A DNA stretch of 64,000 nucleotides. Origin: Acidobacteria bacterium UBA2994. GTDB taxonomy: Bacteria; Acidobacteriota; Vicinamibacteria; Vicinamibacterales; UBA8438. The notes under the pieces are model-generated. The model saw only the letters and a list, made by a program, of their open reading frames with translations, was not told the origin of the DNA and did no database searches. How positions within the stretch are numbered: position 1 is the stretch's first letter; each line of letters begins with the position of its first letter. The position numbers and the translations under genes are program-made. Location of the stretch: contig DEAA01000050.1 in assembly GCA_002346545.1 (NCBI GenBank), positions 59,037 through 123,036 on the forward strand, read 5' to 3'. Shown one piece after another: positions 7,782 to 16,174 of the stretch.

Positions 7782-10490
7782 ATGGCTTATCTCCGTTCAA
7801 GGTCGACGACGCTCCTTCCACTACTCACGGCCCTCTGTCTGATCCTCGCGATGGCGGTTCCCGCAAGGGCCCAAACCAGCACGCTGCAAGGAGAGGTCCG
7901 CGACTCGCAGGGTGAGGCGCTCCCAGGAGTGACCGTTGCGGCGACCTCAGCGGCTCGGGCCGCACCGATCATGGCCACCACGGATGCGAGCGGCCGCTAC
8001 CAGTTAGACAGCCTCCCACCAGGATCCTACGACGTGCGGTTCAGCCTGGAAGGGTTTCAGGCCATCCGAGAGCTCGGGGTCTCGGTCCAGAACGGCTTCG
8101 CAGTGAACCTGGATGCCGAACTGGGTCTGGCGCGTCTCACCGAACGGGTCGAGGTGGTTGGGTTTACGCCCTTGCTGGGCACCGAGATCGATCGAGACCT
8201 CATTCCAGCTACGGTCTTGGTACTCGGTGCGGCCGAGTTACGAGGCCGCGGGGCCGCGTCGTTTGCCGACGCGCTCGGAGAACGGCTCGGGTCGGTCTCG
8301 ATCGAGGGCGCCACGACGAACCTCTTCCAGCCCACGCTCCGCTTCAGGGGCTTCACGGCCTCTCCGCTCCTCGGCCTCCCGCAGGGGATTGCGGTCTACC
8401 AGAACGGTGTCCGGATCAACGAACCGTTTGGCGACACCGTCCAGTTCGACCTAATGCCGCAGTTCGCCGTTAGCCAGACCCAGCTCAGCGCGGGCGCCGA
8501 CCCCACCTACGGGCTGAACGCGCTGGGGGGCGCCTTGGGACTCAGTCTGAAGAACGGATTCGACTTCACCGGCTTCGCCGCCGAGATCTCCGGCGGCTCG
8601 TTCGACCGCCTCGTCGGCACGGCCGAGTACGGCGTGAACAACGGTCCGTGGGCGCTCTACGTCGGAGCCACTCGGTTCGACGAAGAGGGCTGGCGTGTCC
8701 AGTCACCGTCGGAAGTGACTCAGGCGGTCGCCGACGTGGGCTACCGCAAGGACCGCGTGGACGCGGGCGTCACCTTCACCTACGCCGACACCCGGATGAA
8801 CGGCAACGGCGCGGCGCCGATCGAGCTCCTCGAGGTAGACCGCAGCGCGGTATTCACCTATCCCGACACCACGGAGAACCAGCTGGCGTTCCTGCAGGGC
8901 CGTTTCGACCTGGCGGCCACCGATGCCTGGTCGGTGCAGGCCACCGCCTACTACCGCGACCTGGACCGGCAAACACTGAACGGCGACGAGGCGGAGTTCT
9001 CGGTGTGTGACGACGACCTACTCCCCGCGGGAGCTCCCGCGAACACGCTATGCCAGGGCGCCGACGACGATGATGACGAGCTCAGGCTCTGGTCGGATCG
9101 CACTGACGATGAGGATGCGGATGGCGACGAGGACGGGGACGACGAAACAGCCGGCACACCTCTGGTAGATGCCAACAACACCGGCCGCTTCATCACCACC
9201 GACGACGCGGCGGGAGACGGTGCGTTCAACCGCACGTCGACCCGAGCTAAGGGCTACGGCGCGACCGTGCAAGCCACCGGACGCGGCACGGTTGGTGGCA
9301 GCGACCACATCCTGGTGCTCGGCGCGTCAGCCGACCTGGCGGACATCGACTTCAGCTCGAACAGCGAAGTCGGCACCCTCACTGATGAGCGGACGGTGTC
9401 CGGCTCAGGGTTGCGGGCCGGACTCTTCGGCCAGGCGCCGGACGACCTGTTCAACACGTCGATCGATTCGGAGAACCAGTATTACGGTCTCTATGTCAGT
9501 GACACGATGTCGCTGACCCCTCGTACCCATCTGACGCTCTCGGGTCGATTCAATCACGCCCGCATCGAGATCATCGACCGGCTCGGCGTATCGCTCAACG
9601 GCGACCATAGCTTCTCGCGGTTCAACCCGGCCGCCGGTCTCGTCTACCAGCTCTCGGACGCGGCGAGCCTGTTCGGACGCTACAGCGAGTCGAACCGGGC
9701 CCCGACCGCTGCAGAACTGAGCTGCGCCGACCCCGAGGAACCATGCCGGGTCCCGAACGCGTTCATCTCAGATCCGCCGCTCGAACAAGCCGTCGCCCGA
9801 TCGATTGAAGGTGGGGTTCGAGGGCGGTGGACAGGGGCGCCCGGCAACCTCGACTGGTCGGCGTCGTTCTACCGCACCCGGATCGATGACGACATCCTGT
9901 TCATCGCCTCGCCCGAGCTGATCGGTACGGGCTACTTCCAGAACGCGGGCGACACCCAGCGCGTCGGCCTCGACCTGGACCTGCGGGGACAGATCAACCG
10001 CGTGGGCTGGTATCTCGGGTACGGCCTCGTCGAGGCGACCTTCGAATCGCCGCTCGAGCTCCCGGGCAACGACGAGGTGAACGACGCCACGACCGGAAAC
10101 GGTGCGCTCGCCGTCCAGCCTGGCGACCGCCTGGTCGGCATTCCCAGACATAGCGTGAAAGCCGGAATCGGCGTCCCGCTGACCCGGGCGTTCGACATCG
10201 CCGTGGAGGCCGTCGCAGCGTCGAACCGTATCTTCCTGGGCGACGAGGGCAACGACCAGTTGCCACTCGATGGCTACGGCGCGATTAACCTGCGCTCTGC
10301 CTACCGTCTGACTCCAGAAGTCGAGCTGTTTGTCCGCGTCGACAACCTGTTCGACGCCGAGTACGAGACCTTCGGCGCCCTCGCCGAACTCGAGGTCGAG
10401 CTCGAAGAGGTCCCCAACGCCGAGGACCCGAGATTCGTCGGTCCTGCCGCGCCTCGGAGCGGCTTCGCCGGGGTTCGCCTAAGGTTCTGA
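7782..10490 (+). CDS. TonB-dependent outer-membrane receptor with N-terminal carboxypeptidase-like domain and acidic loop
   Basis: This receptor of 902 residues begins with a signal peptide ending in ARAQT. A carboxypeptidase-regulatory-like domain follows (residues about 32-120: LQGEVRDSQGEALPGVTV), then a TonB plug and a 22-strand-type barrel ending in the aromatic GVRLRF. An extracellular-loop-like insertion at about residues 427-457 is almost all Asp/Glu (including DDDDDE and DEDGDDE) and looks able to bind divalent or trivalent cations. The ligand is unknown. The gene lies 162 bp downstream of the Ig-like lipoprotein and of the PQQ dehydrogenase locus. No ferric-siderophore genes are near. 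Confidence 0.85.
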   Translation: MAYLRSRSTTLLPLLTALCLILAMAVPARAQTSTLQGEVRDSQGEALPGVTVAATSAARAAPIMATTDASGRYQLDSLPPGSYDVRFSLEGFQAIRELGVSVQNGFAVNLDAELGLARLTERVEVVGFTPLLGTEIDRDLIPATVLVLGAAELRGRGAASFADALGERLGSVSIEGATTNLFQPTLRFRGFTASPLLGLPQGIAVYQNGVRINEPFGDTVQFDLMPQFAVSQTQLSAGADPTYGLNALGGALGLSLKNGFDFTGFAAEISGGSFDRLVGTAEYGVNNGPWALYVGATRFDEEGWRVQSPSEVTQAVADVGYRKDRVDAGVTFTYADTRMNGNGAAPIELLEVDRSAVFTYPDTTENQLAFLQGRFDLAATDAWSVQATAYYRDLDRQTLNGDEAEFSVCDDDLLPAGAPANTLCQGADDDDDELRLWSDRTDDEDADGDEDGDDETAGTPLVDANNTGRFITTDDAAGDGAFNRTSTRAKGYGATVQATGRGTVGGSDHILVLGASADLADIDFSSNSEVGTLTDERTVSGSGLRAGLFGQAPDDLFNTSIDSENQYYGLYVSDTMSLTPRTHLTLSGRFNHARIEIIDRLGVSLNGDHSFSRFNPAAGLVYQLSDAASLFGRYSESNRAPTAAELSCADPEEPCRVPNAFISDPPLEQAVARSIEGGVRGRWTGAPGNLDWSASFYRTRIDDDILFIASPELIGTGYFQNAGDTQRVGLDLDLRGQINRVGWYLGYGLVEATFESPLELPGNDEVNDATTGNGALAVQPGDRLVGIPRHSVKAGIGVPLTRAFDIAVEAVAASNRIFLGDEGNDQLPLDGYGAINLRSAYRLTPEVELFVRVDNLFDAEYETFGALAELEVELEEVPNAEDPRFVGPAAPRSGFAGVRLRF

Positions 10491-10556
10491 CACCCCTCGT
10501 CACACCGACGACACGTCGAATTGACCGACCCGACACCGTCTCGTTGAGGCGTCGTA

Positions 10557-10599
10557 ACAACCAACCCCTATCCTGTATCCCGTCGGTGGACGGGGTTGT
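10557..10599 (+). terminator. Weak candidate hairpin after the TonB receptor
   Basis: A CCCGTC/GACGGG stem (10579-10594, loop GGTG) is embedded in an outer ACAACC (10557-10562) and GGTTGT (10594-10599) pair, about 65 bp after the receptor stop. There is no T run, so it is only a possible Rho-dependent or processing site. The rest of 10491-10731 shows no gene. Confidence 0.25.
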
Positions 10600-10731
10600 G
10601 GCGTCCAGTGACTCGGAGCAACCGTCCGCTGGCCTTGGGAACTCCGACCGTCGGACACGCCCGCGCGAGATGAGGACCGTCGGCGGCGCCCTGCGCTGGC
10701 AAGAGCCGGTGTGAGACTTCGCGCACCCGAT

Positions 10732-10760
10732 TTGACAGGGGTACGCGCCTGAAGTACGGT
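10732..10760 (+). promoter_or_regulatory. Predicted his operon promoter
   Basis: A perfect -35 TTGACA (10732-10737) is followed by a 17-nt spacer and TACGGT (10755-10760), which matches the -10 consensus at 3 of 6 positions. Transcription would begin near 10767, two or three bases before the leader-peptide ATG at 10770, so the attenuator transcript would be nearly leaderless. This is predicted from sequence only. Confidence 0.6.
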
Positions 10761-10769
10761 ACGAAGCTC

Positions 10770-10844
10770 ATGACGTGCAAGCTTGGCCGCCATCATCACG
10801 TGCATCATCCCGCCCTATCGGCGGGCCGGTGGCTCTGCGTGTGA
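10770..10844 (+). CDS. hisL: His operon leader peptide (attenuator), 24 residues
   Basis: A short ORF starts with ATG at 10770 and ends with TGA at 10842-10844. Codons 8-13 encode HHHVHH, so five of six consecutive codons are histidine (10791-10808). Stem 1 of a competing hairpin set begins at the very next base, and the ORF sits between a TTGACA promoter and a perfect terminator upstream of hisI. This is the classical layout of his attenuation as established in enteric bacteria: ribosomes stall at His codons when charged tRNA-His is scarce. No Shine-Dalgarno is visible, and the start lies 9 nt after the -10 hexamer. The peptide itself is unlikely to have a function beyond being translated. 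Confidence 0.85.
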   Translation: MTCKLGRHHHVHHPALSAGRWLCV

Positions 10845-10905
10845 TGTAGCACGTCTCGAACAGACACACGACACAGTCCCCGCCCCGCCGACCTGTTCGG
10901 CGGGG
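10809..10905 (+). promoter_or_regulatory. His attenuator: competing stems 1:2, 2:3 and 3:4
   Basis: Segment 1 is CCCGCC (10809-10814), segment 2 is TCGGCGGG (10818-10825), segment 3 is CCCCGCCGA (10883-10891) and segment 4 is TCGGCGGGG (10897-10905). 1:2 pairs over 6 bp with a 5-nt loop. 2:3 pairs over 8 bp (antiterminator). 3:4 pairs over 9 bp (terminator). Segment 4 is a copy of segment 2, so the structures exclude each other. A ribosome stalled on the His codons would cover segment 1 and free segment 2 to trap segment 3. Pairings are read directly from the sequence; the mechanism follows known his/trp attenuation. Confidence 0.8.
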
Positions 10906-10914
10906 CTTTTTTTT
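10883..10914 (+). terminator. Intrinsic terminator of the his attenuator
   Basis: A perfect 9-bp GC-rich stem (10883-10891 with 10897-10905) has a 5-nt loop. One C follows and then eight consecutive T (10907-10914). It ends 39 bp before the hisI ATG and is the only textbook Rho-independent terminator I see in the window. Confidence 0.9.
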
Positions 10915-10953
10915 GGTGAACGCGGCCAGCGGGGCGACAGCTGAGGACAGACG

Positions 10954-11274
10954 ATGGACTTTTCGAAACTAGACGGCCTGATACCGGCGGTGATCCAGGA
11001 CGCCACCAGCGAGGAAGTACTGATGGTCGGCTTCATGAACCAAGAGGCTCTCGACCGTACCCGGGAGACGGGCTTCGCCACCTTCTTCAGCCGGACCCGG
11101 AACAAGCTCTGGATGAAGGGTGAGACCTCCGGCAACACCCTTGCCGTACAGCAGCTGCTGGTGGACTGTGACGACGACACGCTGCTCGTGAAGGTCACCC
11201 GAAACGGCGAGGGCAACGTCTGTCACACGGGCGAACGCACCTGTTTCTACCGTGAACTTGGCACTGAGGACTAA
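10954..11274 (+). CDS. hisI: Phosphoribosyl-AMP cyclohydrolase
   Basis: This enzyme opens the adenine ring of phosphoribosyl-AMP, the third step of histidine synthesis. The 106-residue protein is the monofunctional form without a HisE pyrophosphatase domain. The metal-binding hallmark DCDDDTLL and the zinc cysteines in CHTGERTC are intact. GAGGAC lies about 7 nt before the ATG. It is the first structural gene after the attenuator, and hisG follows after 6 bp. A separate hisE is not in the window and must lie elsewhere if the pathway is complete. Confidence 0.95.
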   Translation: MDFSKLDGLIPAVIQDATSEEVLMVGFMNQEALDRTRETGFATFFSRTRNKLWMKGETSGNTLAVQQLLVDCDDDTLLVKVTRNGEGNVCHTGERTCFYRELGTED

Positions 11275-11280
11275 ACGACG

Positions 11281-12171
11281 ATGGCTGACAAGATCCTACG
11301 ACTCGGTATCCCCAAAGGCTCCCTGCAGGAGTCGACCATTCAGCTGTTCGCACAGGCCGGATTCAACATCTACACGAGCTCGCGGTCATACTTTCCGACC
11401 ATCGACGACCCCGAGATCGAGTGCACGCTAATCCGGGCCCAGGAAATGGCGCGCTACGTCGCAGACAACGCGCTCGACGCCGGACTCACCGGGCAAGACT
11501 GGATCGCAGAACATCACGCCAGCACCGGCGACACCGTCGTGGATATCGCTGACCTGGTCTACTCGAAACAGAGCTTCCGCAAGGTCCGCTGGGTGCTGGC
11601 CGCCCCAGAGGATTCGAAGTTCAAGAGCCCGAAGGACTTCGCCGGCGGGACGATCGCCACTGAATTGGTACAGGTAACACAGGCGTACTTCACACGGCTC
11701 GACATTCCCGTGAAGGTCGAGTTCTCCTGGGGCGCCACCGAAGTTAAGCCTCCACGGCTGGCCGACGGCATCGTGGAAGCCACCGAGACTGGCTCGACGC
11801 TACGAGCCAACAGACTACGGATCATCGACACGGTCATCGAGTCGAATCCTCAGCTCATCGCCAATCAGGCGGCCCTCGAGGACGAGTGGACACGGACCAA
11901 GCTCGAGAACATCGCCCTGCTCCTGCGCGCCGCTATCGAGGCCCAGGGACGGGTCGGCCTTATGCTCAATGTCCCGCGGAACGACCTCGAAGCGGTGGTC
12001 GGCCTGCTGCCGGCGCTGCAACGCCCCACCATAGCGGCGCTCAGCGACGACCAGTGGGTCTCGGTCACGACGATCATCGAGGAATCGTCCGTGCGTGAAC
12101 TGATTCCGAAACTCAAAGCGGCCCGAGCCCAGGGAATCGTGGAATACCCGCTGAACAAGATCGTGCTCTGA
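11281..12171 (+). CDS. hisG: ATP phosphoribosyltransferase, long form
   Basis: HisG catalyses the committed first step, joining ATP and PRPP. The N-terminus [11 protein letters not shown] is characteristic, and the GLTGQDWI and ATEL segments of the catalytic domains are present. At 296 residues it is the long, HisZ-independent form with a C-terminal ACT-like regulatory domain (about residues 220-296), the site of histidine feedback inhibition in this class. Two levels of control can therefore be inferred, attenuation and allostery. GAGG precedes the ATG, and hisD starts 3 nt after its stop. Confidence 0.95.
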   Translation: MADKILRLGIPKGSLQESTIQLFAQAGFNIYTSSRSYFPTIDDPEIECTLIRAQEMARYVADNALDAGLTGQDWIAEHHASTGDTVVDIADLVYSKQSFRKVRWVLAAPEDSKFKSPKDFAGGTIATELVQVTQAYFTRLDIPVKVEFSWGATEVKPPRLADGIVEATETGSTLRANRLRIIDTVIESNPQLIANQAALEDEWTRTKLENIALLLRAAIEAQGRVGLMLNVPRNDLEAVVGLLPALQRPTIAALSDDQWVSVTTIIEESSVRELIPKLKAARAQGIVEYPLNKIVL

Positions 12172-12173
12172 CC

Positions 12174-13430
12174 ATGCGCATCCTCCCCTCGTCTCGACGA
12201 CGCGCCGTGGCGCGGTTGGTGGACCGGCAGCTGGACACGGACCCGACCATAACCCGCCGGGTGGCCACGATCGTGGCGGCGGTGCGCCAATCCGGCGACG
12301 CGGCGCTCCTGCGCTACGCGCGCAAGTTCGACCAGCTCTCCGGTCCAGTGGAAGTGACCCAGGAGGAGATCGAGGAGGGACTCCGCGGTCTCGATCCGGA
12401 CCTGAAGCGAGCGCTTCGCAGCGCGGCAGCGAACATCAGGCGAGTGGCGCGACGGCAGATCCCGCGGGGGTGGCGCACCGAAGTCCGCCCCGGCGTCAAC
12501 ATCGAACAGGTGGTGACCCCCCTCGACCGCGTGGGCTGCTACGTCCCGGCCGGGCGATACCCGCTGCCGTCATCGCTCCTGATGACCGCAGTCCCGGCCC
12601 GGGTGGCCGGTGTGCGAGAGGTGATCGTCACCTGCCCCCACCCCGATGCGACCGTGCTCGCCGCTGCCGCCATTGCCGGCGCCACTAGGCTCTACCGTCT
12701 CGGCGGCGCACACGCAGTTGCCGCGCTGGCGTATGGCACGGCAACCATCCCGAAGGTGGACAAGATCGTCGGTCCGGGCAATGCGTACGTGGCGGCGGCC
12801 AAGGCACAAGTCGCGGCGACCTGCCCTATCGATTTCTATGCCGGGCCCACCGAGATCGTGATCATCGCCACCGGCGGCAACCCGACCTGGATCGCCGCCG
12901 ATCTCGTGGCCCAGGCCGAACACGACCCGGACGCGCGGGCCATTGTCGTCACTCCGGATGAGGGCCTCGCCAACCGGATCGCCACGGCGGTGGCGGAGCG
13001 GCTCCCCGCCGACGGACCGGCGCGGGCCTCGATCAGGGCCAACGGCGTCATCGTGGTCACGCCGTCGATCGACGCCGCCGTGGAGCTAGCTAACGAGATC
13101 GCGCCCGAGCACCTCGTCTGCGACCGTGAGTCGGTGGCACGACGGACCACCAAGGCCGGCACTGTCTTTGTCGGCCACTATGGTGCACAGGCGGCCGGCG
13201 ACTACGCCACCGGCTCGAACCACGTGCTGCCAACCGGGGGCGCCGCCCGTTCGCGCGGGGGTCTGAGCGCATCGGACTTCGTGCATGTCCACAGCGTGCA
13301 GCGCCTGACACAGACGGGGTTGGCTGGACTCGCCCCCACCATCTTGCCGCTGGCGGAAGCCGAGGGACTACACGCTCACGCCGAGTCCGTGCGGGTGCGG
13401 CTGTCTCGCAACAGGAAGGACAAGGCCTGA
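12174..13430 (+). CDS. hisD: Histidinol dehydrogenase
   Basis: This zinc enzyme performs the last two NAD-dependent oxidations from histidinol to histidine. The 418-residue length is normal. Family landmarks are [41 protein letters not shown] and the catalytic AQAEHD. The start is 3 nt after hisG, and hisB follows 5 nt after its stop, so the gene is tightly packed in the operon. Nothing looks degenerate. Confidence 0.95.
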   Translation: MRILPSSRRRAVARLVDRQLDTDPTITRRVATIVAAVRQSGDAALLRYARKFDQLSGPVEVTQEEIEEGLRGLDPDLKRALRSAAANIRRVARRQIPRGWRTEVRPGVNIEQVVTPLDRVGCYVPAGRYPLPSSLLMTAVPARVAGVREVIVTCPHPDATVLAAAAIAGATRLYRLGGAHAVAALAYGTATIPKVDKIVGPGNAYVAAAKAQVAATCPIDFYAGPTEIVIIATGGNPTWIAADLVAQAEHDPDARAIVVTPDEGLANRIATAVAERLPADGPARASIRANGVIVVTPSIDAAVELANEIAPEHLVCDRESVARRTTKAGTVFVGHYGAQAAGDYATGSNHVLPTGGAARSRGGLSASDFVHVHSVQRLTQTGLAGLAPTILPLAEAEGLHAHAESVRVRLSRNRKDKA

Positions 13431-13434
13431 CGCC

Positions 13435-14022
13435 ATGCGACGTGCCCGTATCGAACGTCACACGGCTGAGACCCAGATCTCGATCCGGCTTGGTATCGAG
13501 GGACGGGGCACCTATCAGATCCGGACCGGCATCCGGTTCTTTGACCACATGCTCGAGCTGATGGCCAAGCACGGAGCCTTTGACCTCCGGATCGAGGCGG
13601 ATGGCGATCTGGACGTCGACCAGCACCACACCGTCGAGGACGTCGGCATCGCGCTGGGAGAAGCGGTTTCGAAGGCAATTGGATCTCGCCGCGGCATCAA
13701 CCGCGCCGGCTACTTCGTGATGCCGATGGACGAGACGCTCGGTGTCGCCGCCATCGATCTCAGCGGCCGGCCACACGCAGTGGTCGATCTTCGGTTGCGG
13801 ATCCACCGGGTCGGAGACCTGCAGTCCGAGCTGATTCAGGACTTCTTCGAGGGCTTCGCTCAGGGCGCGCTGGCCAACGTCCACGTTAAGGTGCTCTACG
13901 GGCGTTCGAGCCACCACCAGGTGGAGGCGCTGTTCAAGGCGTTCGGGCGCGCGTTGCGGGTAGCCTGTGACAAGGACCCACGCATGGCGAAACAGCTTCC
14001 GAGCACGAAGGGACTGCTCTGA
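13435..14022 (+). CDS. hisB: Imidazoleglycerol-phosphate dehydratase
   Basis: This manganese-dependent dehydratase makes imidazole-acetol phosphate. It has 195 residues, the monofunctional form without the N-terminal histidinol-phosphatase domain found in enterics. Both His-rich metal motifs are present ([17 protein letters not shown] with [10 protein letters not shown], and later [14 protein letters not shown]). Histidinol phosphatase and the aminotransferase HisC are not in this cluster. It sits between hisD and hisH with short gaps. Confidence 0.95.
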   Translation: MRRARIERHTAETQISIRLGIEGRGTYQIRTGIRFFDHMLELMAKHGAFDLRIEADGDLDVDQHHTVEDVGIALGEAVSKAIGSRRGINRAGYFVMPMDETLGVAAIDLSGRPHAVVDLRLRIHRVGDLQSELIQDFFEGFAQGALANVHVKVLYGRSSHHQVEALFKAFGRALRVACDKDPRMAKQLPSTKGLL

Positions 14023-14035
14023 GAGTAGGCCCCCG

Positions 14036-14689
14036 ATGATCGCTCTGATCGACTACGGCGCGGGGAATCTGACGTCGGTGCGCAAGGCGTTGGGCCATCT
14101 GGGCGTTCGCTTCAGCACCCCGACCTCACCCGGCGAACTGACCGGGGCTCGAGGCATCATCGTGCCCGGAGTCGGTAACTTCGAGGTGACGGGCGCGCTC
14201 GGACCCGAATGGCGAACGGCAATCCTCGAGCAGGTGTCTCAGGAACACCCGCTACTCGGGATCTGCGTCGGCATGCAGTGGTTGTTCGACGGCAGCGCCG
14301 AGGCGCCAGACCACGAGGGGCTCGCGGTGATGGCGGGCCTCTGCCAGCAGCTACCTGAAGCGGTCGCGGCCGACGACCCGGACGTCGCCGAGGGCAGCGG
14401 GGTCGACGGACGGGGTCGCCTCAAGGTGCCCCACGTCGGATGGAACTCCCTCCGCCTGACGCGGGCATCCTGGCTCCTCGACGGGGTAAACGAAGGCGAT
14501 CAGGTGTACTTCACCCACTCGTTTGCCGCGCCGGTGACCGACGACTGCGTTGGCTCCACGCGTTACGGCGTCGACTTCGCCGCCGCGGTCGAACGTGGAC
14601 AGGTCGGCGGGGTCCAGTTCCACCCGGAAAAGTCGTCCGACGTCGGACTCCGGATCCTGGGGAACTTCCTCCGTCGGGTGGAAGGCTAG
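14036..14689 (+). CDS. hisH: Imidazole glycerol phosphate synthase, glutamine amidotransferase subunit
   Basis: HisH releases ammonia from glutamine and channels it into HisF. It is a class I amidotransferase of 217 residues. The nucleophile is in LGICVGMQWLF, and the His/Glu pair in VQFHPEKSSDVG. The frame is open from 13967, but homology-like sequence starts at MIALIDYGAGN, so the ATG at 14036 is used. It begins 13 bp after hisB, and its partner hisF follows 14 bp after its stop. Confidence 0.95.
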   Translation: MIALIDYGAGNLTSVRKALGHLGVRFSTPTSPGELTGARGIIVPGVGNFEVTGALGPEWRTAILEQVSQEHPLLGICVGMQWLFDGSAEAPDHEGLAVMAGLCQQLPEAVAADDPDVAEGSGVDGRGRLKVPHVGWNSLRLTRASWLLDGVNEGDQVYFTHSFAAPVTDDCVGSTRYGVDFAAAVERGQVGGVQFHPEKSSDVGLRILGNFLRRVEG

Positions 14690-14703
14690 AGAAATACCAC
14701 CTC

Positions 14704-15468
14704 ATGCTATCCAAGCGGATCATCGCCTGCCTGGACGTTCGGGACGGCTCGGTCGTCAAAGGCATCAACTTCGAAGACCTCCGTCGAGCTGGTGACCCCG
14801 CGACCCTTGCCAGGCGATACAACCGGGAAGGAATCGACGAGGTGGTGATCCTCGACGTCACCGCGACGATCGAGGGTCGGAAGGCACTGGCCGAAACCAT
14901 CCGAGCCGTGGCGGGAGAGATTTTCCTCCCACTCTGTGTCGGCGGCGGCATCCGGGGCGAGGAGCACGCAGAGGCCGCCATCGAGGCGGGCGCCGACAAG
15001 GTGGGAATCAATACAGCCGCGCTCAGACAGCCCGAGCTGATCACCACGCTGGCGCGGCGATACGGCAGCCAAGCCGTGATCGTGGCCATCGACGCGAAGC
15101 GCGAGGACGACCGGTTCAAGATCTACGTCCGTAGCGGTCAAGAGGGCACCGAACGGGACGCGGTCGAATGGGCGCGAGAGGCGGCGGACCGGGGAGCCGG
15201 TGAGATCCTGCTCACCTCGATCGACCGCGACGGCACGAAGTCCGGCTTCGACTGTGAACTGACGGCGGCCGTCTCCGAGGCGGTGCCGATCCCGGTCATT
15301 GCGTCGGGCGGCGCCGGGACCTTCGATCACTTCGTCGACGTCTTCCGGGCCGGTCGAGCGGACGCGGCCCTGGCGGCATCGATTTTCCACTACGCCGAAC
15401 ACGCCGTCGAGGACCTCAAGGCCCACCTGTACCAGCACCAGATCCCGGTGCGGCTGGAGACTGGCTAG
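14704..15468 (+). CDS. hisF: Imidazole glycerol phosphate synthase, cyclase subunit
   Basis: HisF is the TIM-barrel cyclase that forms IGP and AICAR with ammonia from HisH. It has 254 residues. The catalytic Asp lies in [16 protein letters not shown], the phosphate loops in [11 protein letters not shown] and [12 protein letters not shown], and the second Asp in [11 protein letters not shown]. The start is the ATG before [10 protein letters not shown]; the frame is open further upstream. No strong ribosome site is visible, suggesting coupling to hisH. The order hisH-hisF-hisA differs from the common hisH-hisA-hisF. Confidence 0.95.
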   Translation: MLSKRIIACLDVRDGSVVKGINFEDLRRAGDPATLARRYNREGIDEVVILDVTATIEGRKALAETIRAVAGEIFLPLCVGGGIRGEEHAEAAIEAGADKVGINTAALRQPELITTLARRYGSQAVIVAIDAKREDDRFKIYVRSGQEGTERDAVEWAREAADRGAGEILLTSIDRDGTKSGFDCELTAAVSEAVPIPVIASGGAGTFDHFVDVFRAGRADAALAASIFHYAEHAVEDLKAHLYQHQIPVRLETG

Positions 15469-15472
15469 CACG

Positions 15473-16174
15473 ATGCTTATTCCCTCAATCGACCTCAAGG
15501 GTGGCCAGGTGGTCCAGCTGGTCCAGGGTGAGCGGCTGGCTTTGGCCAGCGACGACCTGGAGGAATGGATCGACAGGTTCTCTAGGTTTCCGAAGGTCCA
15601 GCTGATCGATCTGGACGCAGCGATCGGCTCCGGGACCAACGACGAGCTGGTGCGTCACGTCGCGCCGCTACTGCCGTGCCGCGTCGGGGGAGGGATCCGG
15701 TCGATAGAGCGCGCCCGCGAGGTCGTCGACTACGGAGCCCGGGCCATCATCGTGAGCTCTTCACTGTTCCGGGACGGCCACCCGAACCTCGATTTCGCCC
15801 AGTTGCTCGCCGAGGCCGTGGGGCCCGAACGGGTCATTGCCGCAGTGGACAGCAAGGCGGGAAAGGTGGTGATCCGAGGGTGGCGGGAACCGGTCGAGGT
15901 CACCCCCGTCGAAGCGGTGCGCCAGCTCGAACCGTACTGCGGCGAGTTTCTCTATACCCACGTCGACCGGGAGGGGCTGATGCAGGGCACCGACATGTCG
16001 GCCATCGAGGAGGTCGCCGCGGCGACCGAGCGTCCCCTCACGGCGGCCGGCGGTATCACCACCAGGGAAGAGATCGAGTCGCTGGACCGGGCCGGCATCG
16101 ACGCGGTCGTTGGCATGGCCATCTACACCGGCACGCTCGCACTCGACGAGCTCTCGCCGCGATCCGACTCATGA
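15473..16174 (+). CDS. hisA: Phosphoribosylformimino-5-aminoimidazole carboxamide ribotide isomerase
   Basis: HisA isomerises ProFAR to PRFAR, the substrate of HisF-HisH. It is a TIM barrel of 233 residues, paralogous to hisF immediately upstream. Catalytic Asp residues are in IPSIDLKGGQVVQLVQG and YTHVDREGLMQGTD. Phosphate-binding loops are RVGGGIRSIE and TAAGGITTREE. The ATG is 4 nt after hisF. Its stop overlaps the start of the next gene (ATGA at 16171-16174), so that methyltransferase is probably translationally coupled. Confidence 0.95.
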   Translation: MLIPSIDLKGGQVVQLVQGERLALASDDLEEWIDRFSRFPKVQLIDLDAAIGSGTNDELVRHVAPLLPCRVGGGIRSIERAREVVDYGARAIIVSSSLFRDGHPNLDFAQLLAEAVGPERVIAAVDSKAGKVVIRGWREPVEVTPVEAVRQLEPYCGEFLYTHVDREGLMQGTDMSAIEEVAAATERPLTAAGGITTREEIESLDRAGIDAVVGMAIYTGTLALDELSPRSDS

